58,480 nt of DNA from Lachnobacterium bovis (GCF_900111325.1 NZ_FOGW01000017.1:1-58480); one strand, 5' to 3'; shown: positions 1 through 8,143, counted from the stretch's first letter. A program made the numbers and translations. The notes: a model not told the origin generated them from the letters alone.

Positions 1-235
1 GGACCGGGATGGACGAACCACTGGTGTATCTGTTGTCGACCAACGGCATAGCAGAGTAGCCAAGTTCGGAAGGGATAAACGCTGAAGGCATCTAAGCGTG
101 AAGCCCCCCTCAAGATGAGATATCCCCTCCTAAAAGGAGATAAGACCCCTGAGAGACTAACAGGTAAATAGGGCAGAGGTGGAAGTGCAGTAATGTATGT
201 AGCTGACTGTTACTAATAGGTCGAAGGCTTGACCA
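1..235 (+). rRNA. rrl: 23S ribosomal RNA, 3' end (partial)
   Basis: The first ~235 bases read as the 3' end of a bacterial 23S rRNA: the sarcin/ricin-side helices, the segment GCATCTAAGCGTGAAGCCC near 87-105, and the terminal TACTAATAGGTCGAAGGCTTGACC at 211-234. The gene enters from the left edge, so its 5' part is missing. The end at about 235 is estimated from the usual terminal helix. Only ~60 bases separate it from tRNA-Trp, too few to hold a 5S gene. Confidence 0.95.
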
Positions 236-295
236 AAAAAGGTTTTTAATAACTTGTATGAAGTTTTGAAGATATATGAAACAATTAAAGATTGA

Positions 296-366
296 AGGGG
301 TGTAGTTCATCGGTAGAATAAGAGTCTCCAAAACTCCAGAGGAGGGTTCGATTCCTTCCACCCCTG
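296..366 (+). tRNA. tRNA-Trp (anticodon CCA)
   Basis: A 71-nt cloverleaf can be folded by hand. The acceptor stem AGGGGTG/CACCCCT pairs at all seven positions. The D arm is GTTC/GAAT, the anticodon loop CTCCAAA carries CCA, and the T arm loop is TTCGATT. The discriminator base is G366, as expected for bacterial tRNA-Trp. The terminal CCA is not encoded, since TGAG follows. It is probably co-transcribed with the upstream 23S rRNA, and it lies about 600 bp upstream of the tryptophanyl-tRNA synthetase gene. Confidence 0.95.
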
Positions 367-369
367 TGA

Positions 370-399
370 GAAGTACTTATTTTAAGTACTTCTTTTTTT
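370..399 (+). terminator. Rho-independent terminator of the rRNA-tRNA-Trp operon
   Basis: A perfect 9-bp stem GAAGTACTT/AAGTACTTC with a 5-nt loop is followed by seven T residues. It sits three bases after tRNA-Trp and ends the rRNA transcription unit. Confidence 0.93.
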
Positions 400-421
400 A
401 TGCTATAGATTAACATCTTTC

Positions 422-450
422 TTGACAAGGAAAGAATTTATTGATACTAT
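422..450 (+). promoter_or_regulatory. Promoter of the trpS T-box transcript
   Basis: TTGACA (422-427) and TACTAT (445-450) are separated by exactly 17 bases. It lies just after the rRNA operon terminator and just before the T-box leader, so trpS has its own start point near 457. Confidence 0.85.
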
Positions 451-456
451 GGTTAG

Positions 457-697
457 GTGAGATAAACTGATGATTGAGAGTAGTAGATATGTTAGTAAAC
501 GTATAGAGAGTCGCTGATGGTGGAAATGCGATGGTTGAGATGTATTGAATGGACTCATGAGGGCGAAAACAAAGCATATTTGTTATATATGTGATTAGTT
601 TTCGACGGTATTGCGCCGTTATTGCAAGGCATATGATAGTATGTTACAAATACACAGGTGGCTATATACTCTTATCCTATGTGATAAGGGTTTTTTT
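457..697 (+). promoter_or_regulatory. T-box leader riboswitch, Trp-specific, upstream of trpS
   Basis: Stem I carries the conserved segment AGAGAGTCGCTGATGGTGGAA (505-525) and a specifier TGG at 550-552 in GAATGGACTC, which reads the Trp codon. The pre-antiterminator segment CCGTTATTGC lies at 616-625. The T-box proper is ACAGGTGGCTATA near 654-666, a diverged form of AGGGTGGNACCGCG. Its TGGC can pair with the GCCA end of tRNA-Trp, because the discriminator is G. A terminator follows at 669-697. Uncharged tRNA-Trp is expected to favour the antiterminator and switch trpS on. Confidence 0.93.
669..697 (+). terminator. T-box regulated terminator of trpS
   Basis: Stem CTCTTATC/GATAAGGG (one G-T pair) with loop CTATGT is followed by seven T residues at 691-697. 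It is the terminator alternative to the T-box antiterminator. Confidence 0.9.
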
Positions 698-758
698 ATT
701 TTATATTATCTGTTTAGGATAGGCAGCACAAATTACGTAGCTTGTTAGCTGTATATAA

Positions 759-903
759 TATAAGCTTAAAAAATATAAAAACAGTCTATATAGTATAAGC
801 TTAAAAAATATAAAAACAGTCTATATAGTAGAAGCTTAAAAACATAAAATAGTCTATATAGTATAAGCTCAAAAACATAAAAACAGTCTATAAAATGCAA
901 GCT
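759..903 (+). repeat. Tandem repeat, about 35 bp x 4, in the trpS leader
   Basis: The unit is roughly AAGCTTAAAAA-(C/T)ATAAAAACAGTCTATATAGTAT. The AAGCT motif recurs at about 763, 798, 833, 866 and 900, giving periods of 35, 35, 33 and 34 bases. The copies differ by a few bases and end in a partial copy. The array lies between the T-box terminator and the trpS start, so read-through mRNA carries it in the 5' UTR. No function is evident. Confidence 0.9.
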
Positions 904-976
904 AAATATTATTAAATCGATAAGTAGATATTAAGTAGATATTATGTAATAAGAGAAAGTGTAGGGAGAAAGAGAT

Positions 977-2065
977 ATGGAAAAGATAATTTTAACAGGA
1001 GATAGACCAACTGGAAGATTGCATGTTGGTCATTATGCAGGTTCATTAAAGAGAAGAGTTCAACTTCAAAATAGTGGAGAGTTTGATAAAATATATATTA
1101 TGATAGCTGATGCACAAGCGTTAACTGACAATTTTGATAATCCAGAGAAAATTAGACAGAATATTATAGAAGTTGCATTAGATTATTTGTCTTGCGGCAT
1201 TGATCCAAAAAAATCTAATATTTTTGTGCAATCACAGATTCCAGAATTAACTGAATTAACATTTTTCTATTCAAATTTAGTTACAGTTTCTAGATTACAA
1301 AGAAATCCTACTGTAAAAAATGAGATAAAAATGAGAAATTTTGAAGCAAGTATTCCAGTAGGATTTTTTACATATCCAATTAGTCAGGCTGCTGATATTA
1401 CAGCTTTTAAAGCAACAACTATACCAGTTGGTGAAGATCAGTTACCAATGATTGAGCAGGCAAGGGAGATTGTTAGAAAATTCAATTCAGTTTATGGAGA
1501 AGTTTTAGTTGAGCCTGAAGTAATTTTGCCAGAAAATGATGCTTGTATGAGATTACCTGGAATTGATGGAAAACAAAAAATGAGTAAATCATTGGGAAAT
1601 TGTATTTATCTATCAGATTCAGAAGAAGAAGTTAGAAAGAAAGTAATGAGTATGTATACTGATCCTGAACATATTCAGGTATCTGATCCAGGTCATATTG
1701 AAGGAAATACTGTTTTCACATATCTAGATGCCTTTTGTAAGCAGGGACATATTGATGAGTATGCCCCAGATTACAGTTGTCTTGATGAAATGAAAGCACA
1801 TTATAAACGTGGTGGATTAGGCGATGTTAAAATTAAAAAATTCTTAAATAATGTTTTACAAGAGGAACTTTCACCAATTAGATTAAGACGTAGCGAGTTT
1901 GAAAAAGATATTTTAGGTGTATATGATATTCTAAAAGAAGGAAGTATTGTAGCTAGAGAAAAAGCTGCTCAAACTATGAGAGAAGTGAAAGAAATGATGA
2001 AAATAAATTATTTTGAAGATGAAGAATTAATTAGAAAACATTGTGAAAAATATTCTTCAAAGTAA
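977..2065 (+). CDS. trpS: Tryptophanyl-tRNA synthetase
   Basis: A cytoplasmic class I aminoacyl-tRNA synthetase of 362 residues that charges tRNA-Trp. The HIGH-type signature is HVGH at residues 16-19, and the KMSKS loop is exact at 201-205. The block TIPVGEDQ (148-155) is typical of TrpRS/TyrRS catalytic cores. The length is slightly above the usual 330-340. The start is set by AGGGAGA at 963-969. Expression is predicted to follow tRNA-Trp charging through the upstream Trp T-box. A diverged TyrRS is ruled out by the Trp specifier and the TrpRS-like sequence. Confidence 0.96.
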   Translation: MEKIILTGDRPTGRLHVGHYAGSLKRRVQLQNSGEFDKIYIMIADAQALTDNFDNPEKIRQNIIEVALDYLSCGIDPKKSNIFVQSQIPELTELTFFYSNLVTVSRLQRNPTVKNEIKMRNFEASIPVGFFTYPISQAADITAFKATTIPVGEDQLPMIEQAREIVRKFNSVYGEVLVEPEVILPENDACMRLPGIDGKQKMSKSLGNCIYLSDSEEEVRKKVMSMYTDPEHIQVSDPGHIEGNTVFTYLDAFCKQGHIDEYAPDYSCLDEMKAHYKRGGLGDVKIKKFLNNVLQEELSPIRLRRSEFEKDILGVYDILKEGSIVAREKAAQTMREVKEMMKINYFEDEELIRKHCEKYSSK

Positions 2066-2163
2066 TATTTTGATTAAACCGATATAATGTATGAAATAAC
2101 TTTATGTAGGTTTAATTGGTTAGTTTTATTTATATTAGCTAAAGCAAGATAGGAAAGTTTTTT

Positions 2164-2673
2164 ATGATACGAAGAGCAAGATATGAAGATATATGTCAAC
2201 TAATGGATATATATAATGAAGCAATAATTAATTCAATTGCAACTTTTGATACTGAAGAGAAAAGTTTTGATGAGCGAAAAAGATGGTTTGAAGAGCATCT
2301 TGAAGATCCATATGTTATTTTCGTTAAAGAGATAGATGGTGTTGCAGTGGGATATGCATCATTATCAAGATATAGAGATAGAAAAGCTTTTGATGGAAGC
2401 GTTGAAATTTCAATATATTTGCATAAGGATTATCGCGGACAAGGTATTGGAAAAGAATTAATGGAATTTGTCCTAGATTTTGCACAAAAGAATAAAAAAA
2501 TTAATACAGTTGTTTCATTGATTACTGGTGAAAATATTTCGAGTTGTAAGCTTCACGAGAAATTTGGGTTTAAATATTGTGGAGAATTAAAAAAGGTTGG
2601 TTTTAAATTTAATAAGTGGTTAGATTTAAAAGTTTATCAGATTATATATGAAAGAGATGAAATGAATGGTTAA
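2164..2673 (+). CDS. GNAT family N-acetyltransferase (PAT/MnaT-like)
   Basis: A 169-residue single-domain acetyltransferase. The opening IRRARYEDICQLMDIYNEA and the acetyl-CoA loop RGQGIGK (91-97) resemble the phosphinothricin/methionine-sulfoximine acetyltransferase group, which acetylates amino-group compounds. The true substrate cannot be read. The start follows AGGAAAG at 2151-2157. The end overlaps the corA start by 8 bases, so the two genes are probably translationally coupled, though no functional link is obvious. Confidence 0.85.
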   Translation: MIRRARYEDICQLMDIYNEAIINSIATFDTEEKSFDERKRWFEEHLEDPYVIFVKEIDGVAVGYASLSRYRDRKAFDGSVEISIYLHKDYRGQGIGKELMEFVLDFAQKNKKINTVVSLITGENISSCKLHEKFGFKYCGELKKVGFKFNKWLDLKVYQIIYERDEMNG

Positions 2674-3607
2674 GTATTATAAAACTGATAATAAGATGAT
2701 TTTTGAGCAAAAAGAAATCGGAAGCGGTGTTTGGGTTCAAATGATCAATCCGACCGTTGCGGAAGGACAATATATTGCGGAACAATTGAAGGTAGATATT
2801 GAAGATGTCTTGGCAGCATTAGATGAGGAGGAAAGTTCACGTATAGAATTACAAGATGGCTACACGCTGATTTTGGTGGATATTCCGACGACAGAAATTC
2901 GTCACGAGAAAGAATCTTATACAACTATACCATTAGGTATAATTCTAACATCTGATGTTATTTTAACAATTTGTACTGAAGATACTCAGGTTTTACATAC
3001 TTTCATTCAGAATAGGGTGAAGGAATTTTCTACGAAAAAGAAATTAAGATTTGTGTATCAAATATTATATAGAACAGCGGCGCTTTATCAGAGTAATCTT
3101 CGTGTTATTGATAAAATGCGAACAGAAATAGAGGGACGTATTGGAAACGACACAAGAGAAGAAGATTTAATAGCGTTACATGAATTAGAATCTACACTTG
3201 TTTATTTTGCGACATCTTTAAGAGCAAATGGCGTTGTATTAGATAGATTAACTAGATACAAACGACTTGAACAATATCCTGAAGATAAAGAGCTTTTAGG
3301 AGATGTTATTATTGAAAATCAACAGGCGTTTGAGATGACTAGTATTTATAGAGATATTGTACAAGGTACGAGAGAATTGATTTCATCGGTTTTAGATAAT
3401 AGATTGAATGCTGTAATGAAAACACTTACATCTGTAACTTTAATAATGGCTGTTCCAACTGTAATATCTGGTATATATGGTATGAATGTTGATACTAGAT
3501 GGATGCCTTTAGCTAAAACTACACATGGATTTTCAATAATTATATTGTTGACTATAGTTATATGCGTGATATTGATATTGATTTTACGTAAGAAAAAGAT
3601 GCTGTAG
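2666..3607 (+). CDS. corA: CorA-family divalent cation transporter
   Basis: A 313-residue membrane protein. The long cytoplasmic N-terminal part is followed by two C-terminal membrane segments (about 254-270 and 290-308), with the family signature YGMN at 271-274 between them and a basic tail. This is the architecture of the pentameric CorA Mg2+/Co2+ channel. CorA-like Zn2+ transporters share the motif, so the ion is inferred. It overlaps the preceding acetyltransferase gene by 8 bases. A tandem repeat and a bidirectional terminator follow. Confidence 0.93.
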   Translation: MVKYYKTDNKMIFEQKEIGSGVWVQMINPTVAEGQYIAEQLKVDIEDVLAALDEEESSRIELQDGYTLILVDIPTTEIRHEKESYTTIPLGIILTSDVILTICTEDTQVLHTFIQNRVKEFSTKKKLRFVYQILYRTAALYQSNLRVIDKMRTEIEGRIGNDTREEDLIALHELESTLVYFATSLRANGVVLDRLTRYKRLEQYPEDKELLGDVIIENQQAFEMTSIYRDIVQGTRELISSVLDNRLNAVMKTLTSVTLIMAVPTVISGIYGMNVDTRWMPLAKTTHGFSIIILLTIVICVILILILRKKKML

Positions 3608-3616
3608 AAAAAATAG

Positions 3617-3745
3617 AGGACTAGAATTAAGATATTTAAAATAAAAGTCTAGGATATTAAGATATTTAAAATAAGAGTCTAGGATATTAAGATATTAAAA
3701 ATAAAAGTCTAGGATATTAAGATATTAAAAATAAAAGGATAGATA
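3617..3745 (+). repeat. Tandem repeat, exactly 30 bp, about 4 copies
   Basis: GATATTtAAAATAAaAGTCTAGGATATTAA repeats with a strict 30-bp period, with GATATT at 3631, 3661, 3691 and 3721. A diverged half-copy precedes it. The last copy runs into the left arm of the terminator hairpin. It lies between convergent genes and has no coding potential. Confidence 0.9.
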
Positions 3746-3805
3746 TTAATATATTTTCTAAATAGAGTTAAATCTAAAAGGAGAATATATAATATCTATC
3801 CTTTT
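3733..3805. terminator. Bidirectional terminator between corA and the methyltransferase
   Basis: AAAAGGATAGATATTAATAT... on the left pairs with ...ATATAATATCTATCCTTTTT on the right, about 24 bp with one bulge. A-rich and T-rich flanks allow it to work on both strands. It lies between convergent genes. Confidence 0.85.
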
Positions 3806-3834
3806 TGCAGTTATAGTAAATATATTATTTTGGT

Positions 3835-4695
3835 CTATTTGCCTTCAAATCGTCCACTTGCACCACAAGGTAAAACTAATCCTGTTGAGTGAACTGGTAG
3901 TCCAATTTCATCAGCTGTAACTGTTCCAGGAAAATCTTTTAATGCTGTTGTAATCATGTATTTTAATACGGCTGGTTGTAAACCTGTTGTGTATGAGTTT
4001 ACAAGGAAAAATAGAGGATTTGGAACTAAAATTTGAGTACATAATTTAATTAAATTATAAATATTGTCTTCGATTTTCCAAATTTCCCCTTTAGGTCCAC
4101 GGCCATATGATGGTGGGTCCATGATTATAGCGTCATAGTGATGTCCACGTCTAATTTCACGTTCAACAAATTTTACACAATCATCAACTAGCCAACGAAT
4201 AGGAGCATCTGCTAAACCTGAAGAAATAGCGTTTTCTTTGGCCCATGCAACCATTCCTTTTGAAGCATCTACATGAGTAACCTGAGCACCAGCTTCTGCA
4301 GCCGCAAGAGTCGCTCCACCTGTGTAAGCAAAAAGATTTAAAACTTTGATAGGACGATTAGCGTTTCTTATTTTATCTGAAAACCAATCCCAGTTAACTG
4401 CTTGTTCAGGGAAAAGACCAGTATGCTTAAAGCTAAATGGTTTTAATTGAAAAGTTAAATTTTTGTAATTAATACTCCATTGTTCTGGTAAATCGAAGAA
4501 TTCCCATTCGCCACCACCTTTTGAACTTCTGTGGTAATGTCCATTTTTCTTTTTCCATCCCTTACTTTTTTTAGGAGTATCCCATATTACTTGAGGATCT
4601 GGACGAACTAGGATATAGTCACCCCAGCGTTCTAATTTTTCGCCTCTAGAGCAATCTAAGACATTGTAGTCTTTCCAATTATCAGCAACCCACAT
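3835..4695 (-). CDS. RlmI-like class I SAM-dependent rRNA methyltransferase
   Basis: A 286-residue Rossmann-fold methyltransferase. Motif I is VLNLFAYTGGATL (118-130), followed by the acidic VDAS (142-145), and the catalytic block DPPSYGRG lies at 193-200. These match the COG1092 group (RlmI, 23S rRNA m5C methyltransferase). The usual N-terminal PUA domain of RlmI is absent, so target specificity is uncertain. The start is set by AGGAGA just upstream on the minus strand. It has its own promoter about 175 bases upstream. Confidence 0.85.
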   Translation of the reverse strand: MWVADNWKDYNVLDCSRGEKLERWGDYILVRPDPQVIWDTPKKSKGWKKKNGHYHRSSKGGGEWEFFDLPEQWSINYKNLTFQLKPFSFKHTGLFPEQAVNWDWFSDKIRNANRPIKVLNLFAYTGGATLAAAEAGAQVTHVDASKGMVAWAKENAISSGLADAPIRWLVDDCVKFVEREIRRGHHYDAIIMDPPSYGRGPKGEIWKIEDNIYNLIKLCTQILVPNPLFFLVNSYTTGLQPAVLKYMITTALKDFPGTVTADEIGLPVHSTGLVLPCGASGRFEGK

Positions 4696-5070
4696 ATATA
4701 AATCTCCTTTCGTGAAATCGTCTGAATTAAAATTTAGTTATAGAATAATTATTTATTTAATAATTATGATTATCAGTTTATATAGTATTTATTTGATAAT
4801 CAGTAGAGCAATGATTTATGTTTTAGAGTTTGAGTTTGTATGAACTCTATAGAATCTCAAAAAATACGCAACTTCAATTATAATGTCATAAGAGAGATAC
4901 GTCAATTTATTTTTGTATTAAAAATATATAAAAAACAATTTTATAGTAAACCTTTTTTATAGTAAGTTTTCCTGTGAAATAAGAAACGTAATTAAAAAAA
5001 ATAGTATACCGATATAGTTTTAAAGAGATATATGGTCTGTAGATGATTAAAGAGGAAGGATGAAACTAGA
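4696..5070. promoter_or_regulatory. Divergent intergenic region with a leftward promoter and long AT-rich leader
   Basis: The minus strand has TTGACG (4900-4905) and TATAAT (4877-4882) spaced 17 bases, predicting a start near 4870 and a 175-base leader for the methyltransferase. In that leader TGATTATCA (4767-4775) and TGATAATCA (4794-4802) form an inverted repeat. Rightward, TTTTATAGTAA is repeated near 4940-4965 before the next gene, but I see no convincing promoter for it. Confidence 0.6.
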
Positions 5071-7179
5071 ATGAGCTTAATAGAGATAAAAAAAGGTCAG
5101 ATAATACATGGTCTAGAGGATGAAGTTAATACAATTGATATTGTTTTAAAAGGCACAATAAAGATGTTTTCTGATTGTATTGATGTAAATATTTCTACAG
5201 GAGGAATATTGGGATTAGGGGAAACTCCAAATGAAAAATATTTAAACACTTATCAAGCAATGACGGATGCGACTGTGTATAGTTATAAATATGAATCAGA
5301 CAATGATATAGAAAAAGCAATATTATCGAATCCTAAAATAGCAAATGTTTTAGCATCCCAAACGGTACAACTTTCGTGTAATGCATATGTGAATTTGAAG
5401 AAAAAGTATGAAAAAATGTTATCAAATATAGAAGAATTAAGAAAAAATGAAAAAGAATATCCTACTCTTTGTGCGTTAGTAGGTGAACCATGTAGAACTT
5501 TTTTCGAACTCTATAACATAGAAGAGTTAAAGCAAAGCGAAATAATTAACAGTTGGAGGGCCAATTTTGTTACTGAGTTATATAAAAATGATGCTAAAAT
5601 ACGTGAAAATTTTTACGGAATAAATGCTTCAATGTGTAGTGGAACGGTACTTGTAAATGCGACTTTGTTTAGAAAAATTTTAGCTGAAAGTAAATATATA
5701 TATGAATATAATTTGAATTTCATGAAATCATCTGCTAATTTTAAATCTATTTTTTTAAAAGTAAAAGCTAAATCGGAACAGTTAAAGAGAGATTCTTTTG
5801 AGGATGATGAAAATGTAGTTATCGATAATGCAATAGATGTTATTCTTGAGTATGCAAACATTGATGTTGATTTAAAGATTAGATTTAAAGAAAATGTTGA
5901 AAAATATAGTGCCTCTTCGAATAGAACAGATACATCGGATGAAATGCGAATACTTAGAAGAGATATTGCAAAGGATTTTTATAGTATTTATGTAAATATA
6001 TTCAAAAAAACATTAGAAGAAGAGATGGTTCCGATAGAAGTGACGATGTTTTTGATGTTTGGTTTTATTGACGAGAAACTTGCTGGGGAGGAATACACTA
6101 AGGAGTTGTATAAATTAGCAAAAAACTATGAATCTGATGAAGATGGTAAGGTTGTTACATTGGTTGAATGGCTTAGAATGGTATATGACGAAAAAGTTGA
6201 GCCATCAAGAAATGAGTTTGATGCGGATTATCCAACTTTTCTTAGAGAGCAAAAGGCTCATGGTGAAATTTCAGATGCAGAGTATAACGAGTTGCTTGAA
6301 GATAAAGAGAAAAAATTAGAGTTTGAAGTTAAGAATTTCTTTACATTAGGAAATAGAATGTCTTTTGGTAGGATTTCTGTTTTTATACCTATATTTGACA
6401 AGGAAAATGTTCAAAAACCATTAGATGTTTCTTACATGTCGAAAGAAGTGATTAACGATATTTTGAATAAAATAAAAAGTATTGATTATAGTTTATTTTA
6501 TAGAGAGACGGTTTTTTCAGATGTATCAAAAGGAATTAATCAATTATATGTGAAAAAAGAAATTATGCCTTATGTAATTTTGTTCCCAAATTTAGGAACA
6601 AGAAGTTCTATGTGGCAGGAAATAGAAGGAAGACGTAGAGCTACACCAGCAAGAATGCTTATTTCTATATTCCATTTTGAAGATGTTGAAATGAGTTTTT
6701 TGAGAATCTGTGGCGAATATCGTTGGGAGATGTGCAAGACTGTACAAGGTGCATATTGGAATAATATTAAAGATCCTTCATTAACATCTGAGTATTGTGA
6801 TTATTTACAGTTTTATAAGAAAAATTCACAGTTATCAACAGATCAAAAGGAAAAGTTGAAACTACAGTTGAAAAAGTATTCAAATAATTTTAGAAATGTT
6901 TTTATAGCAGATTATATGACATATATGAAATTTGAAGTCGCAGGATCATTGAGATTAAATAAGGTTACAAGAGGAATTTTATCAACATATTGTGCTTTTT
7001 CTAAACCATTTAGAGAAAAATTAAAAGAAAATCCTCAGTATAAAGAAGTTCTTGCAAAATATGATAATACTATTAATTCACAACAAGTATTAATTTCTAA
7101 CGTTATTAAGAAATTAGAATCACAGGGGGCAGAGATTCCTGAAGATGTAATTATGCAAGAAAAATTCTTGAAACTTTAA
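5071..7179 (+). CDS. Large protein with a cyclic-nucleotide-binding-like N-terminal domain
   Basis: A 702-residue soluble protein. The first ~110 residues read like a Crp-type beta-roll (IKKGQIIHGL, then VLKGTIKMF, then GGILGLGE), which in the family senses a small ligand. The rest, mainly helical and charged, has no domain I recognise: no HTH, kinase, nuclease or membrane segment. The start follows AGAGGAAGG at 5051-5059. It stands alone between divergent and convergent neighbours. The N-terminal call is by pattern only and could be a chance resemblance. Confidence 0.6.
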   Translation: MSLIEIKKGQIIHGLEDEVNTIDIVLKGTIKMFSDCIDVNISTGGILGLGETPNEKYLNTYQAMTDATVYSYKYESDNDIEKAILSNPKIANVLASQTVQLSCNAYVNLKKKYEKMLSNIEELRKNEKEYPTLCALVGEPCRTFFELYNIEELKQSEIINSWRANFVTELYKNDAKIRENFYGINASMCSGTVLVNATLFRKILAESKYIYEYNLNFMKSSANFKSIFLKVKAKSEQLKRDSFEDDENVVIDNAIDVILEYANIDVDLKIRFKENVEKYSASSNRTDTSDEMRILRRDIAKDFYSIYVNIFKKTLEEEMVPIEVTMFLMFGFIDEKLAGEEYTKELYKLAKNYESDEDGKVVTLVEWLRMVYDEKVEPSRNEFDADYPTFLREQKAHGEISDAEYNELLEDKEKKLEFEVKNFFTLGNRMSFGRISVFIPIFDKENVQKPLDVSYMSKEVINDILNKIKSIDYSLFYRETVFSDVSKGINQLYVKKEIMPYVILFPNLGTRSSMWQEIEGRRRATPARMLISIFHFEDVEMSFLRICGEYRWEMCKTVQGAYWNNIKDPSLTSEYCDYLQFYKKNSQLSTDQKEKLKLQLKKYSNNFRNVFIADYMTYMKFEVAGSLRLNKVTRGILSTYCAFSKPFREKLKENPQYKEVLAKYDNTINSQQVLISNVIKKLESQGAEIPEDVIMQEKFLKL

Positions 7180-7304
7180 GCAAAATTAACAGTAAAGTTG
7201 ATGAGTAGTTGATACGAAATAGTTAATGTAAAGGATGAGAGATTATGAATGTAGGGTTAAATTTGATATAGAAATCTATACTATGTAAGTATAGTTTATA
7301 TATA

Positions 7305-7356
7305 GATGATGGTTCTCATAGGGAAAGTTTCTAGAATGACCTATGAGGCCATCATC
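7305..7356. other. Strong hairpin in the 3' intergenic region
   Basis: GATGATGGTTCTCATAGG (7305-7322) pairs with CCTATGAGGCCATCATC (7340-7356) around a 17-nt loop: two 8-bp helices separated by a small internal mismatch. A second small hairpin, CTATACT/AGTATAG, lies at 7276-7294. Neither strand has a clear T-tract after the stem. It lies between convergent genes, so it may be a 3' end or processing element. Confidence 0.6.
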
Positions 7357-7422
7357 GTAGTTTATGGTCAAAAATCATAAAAAAGTTTTTTAAAGTTTTA
7401 CATATAACATTTATAAATTAAT

Positions 7423-7869
7423 TTATAAATTAAAATATTTATTCCAATCTTCTAGATTACGTTGACTAGTAAGAGTAAGTAAATAAGTGTGGTCTTCAGT
7501 GTCAATTGAAATAGTATATTTATCATCAGTTTGTTCAATATTGTTAATTGTGCAAGAAATTAATTCATTAACAGCTTGTTTATAATTTTCTTCTGGTATA
7601 GGTGAATCGTTTACAGTTTTTAAAAGTTTTCCATCTGCGTTATAAACTTTATAGCCTTCGTTTATAAAGGATGTTATTGTGGCTTTTTCTAATGTTAGTA
7701 TTAGATTATTAGTGCGCATTGTACGAATATCACGATTAGTAGAATTAGATGGTAAAATTTTTACATTATCGAGATATAGCATAAAGTTATCTAGCGAAAA
7801 GCGAATATCACTTATATATGCGTCTTTAAAATCAAAATTTTGTAATTCATTTTCTGTTGTAAATTTCAT
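7423..7869 (-). CDS. Hypothetical protein, 148 residues
   Basis: I do not recognise this family. The protein is soluble and has no signal peptide. It alternates hydrophobic and polar residues as in beta-rich folds (ISDIRFSLDNFMLYLDNVKIL; YTISIDTEDHTYLLTL). A purine-rich GAAAGAAGG site precedes the ATG on the minus strand. It is monocistronic and convergent with the 702-residue gene. It looks like a genuine chromosomal gene by its codon use and ribosome binding site. Confidence 0.7.
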   Translation of the reverse strand: MKFTTENELQNFDFKDAYISDIRFSLDNFMLYLDNVKILPSNSTNRDIRTMRTNNLILTLEKATITSFINEGYKVYNADGKLLKTVNDSPIPEENYKQAVNELISCTINNIEQTDDKYTISIDTEDHTYLLTLTSQRNLEDWNKYFNL

Positions 7870-8143
7870 TATATTATATTACCTTCTTTCGTTAAGCTAA
7901 TATTAATTATAAAAAATTTGATAAGAAAAGACAATAATAGTGTATTGAAAGAAACTTTTATATAAAGTAGAATTATTGAATAAAAGTATTATAAATACCT
8001 TATGTTTAGTACGAAATAAAGTATGGAAGTCTAAATTTAAGAAACAATGTATATGAATTTAGAATTAAGAAGCAATGTATGCAAATTTAAATTATATTTT
8101 GTATGTAGAATGAAGAATGTAAGTTTTTAAAAGGAGATTTTGT

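Noticed and set aside
110..361. Open frame antisense to 23S rRNA and tRNA-Trp
   Set aside because: It lies over structural RNA genes and has no ribosome binding site.
759..903. CRISPR-like array
   Set aside because: The units abut with no unique spacers, and no cas genes are present. It is a plain tandem repeat.
2073..2115. ATTAAACC/GGTTTAAT inverted repeat after trpS as a terminator
   Set aside because: The loop is about 27 nt, the stem is weak and only a loose T-rich stretch follows; not strong enough to call.
3617..3745. CRISPR-like array
   Set aside because: The 30-bp units are continuous with no spacers between copies.
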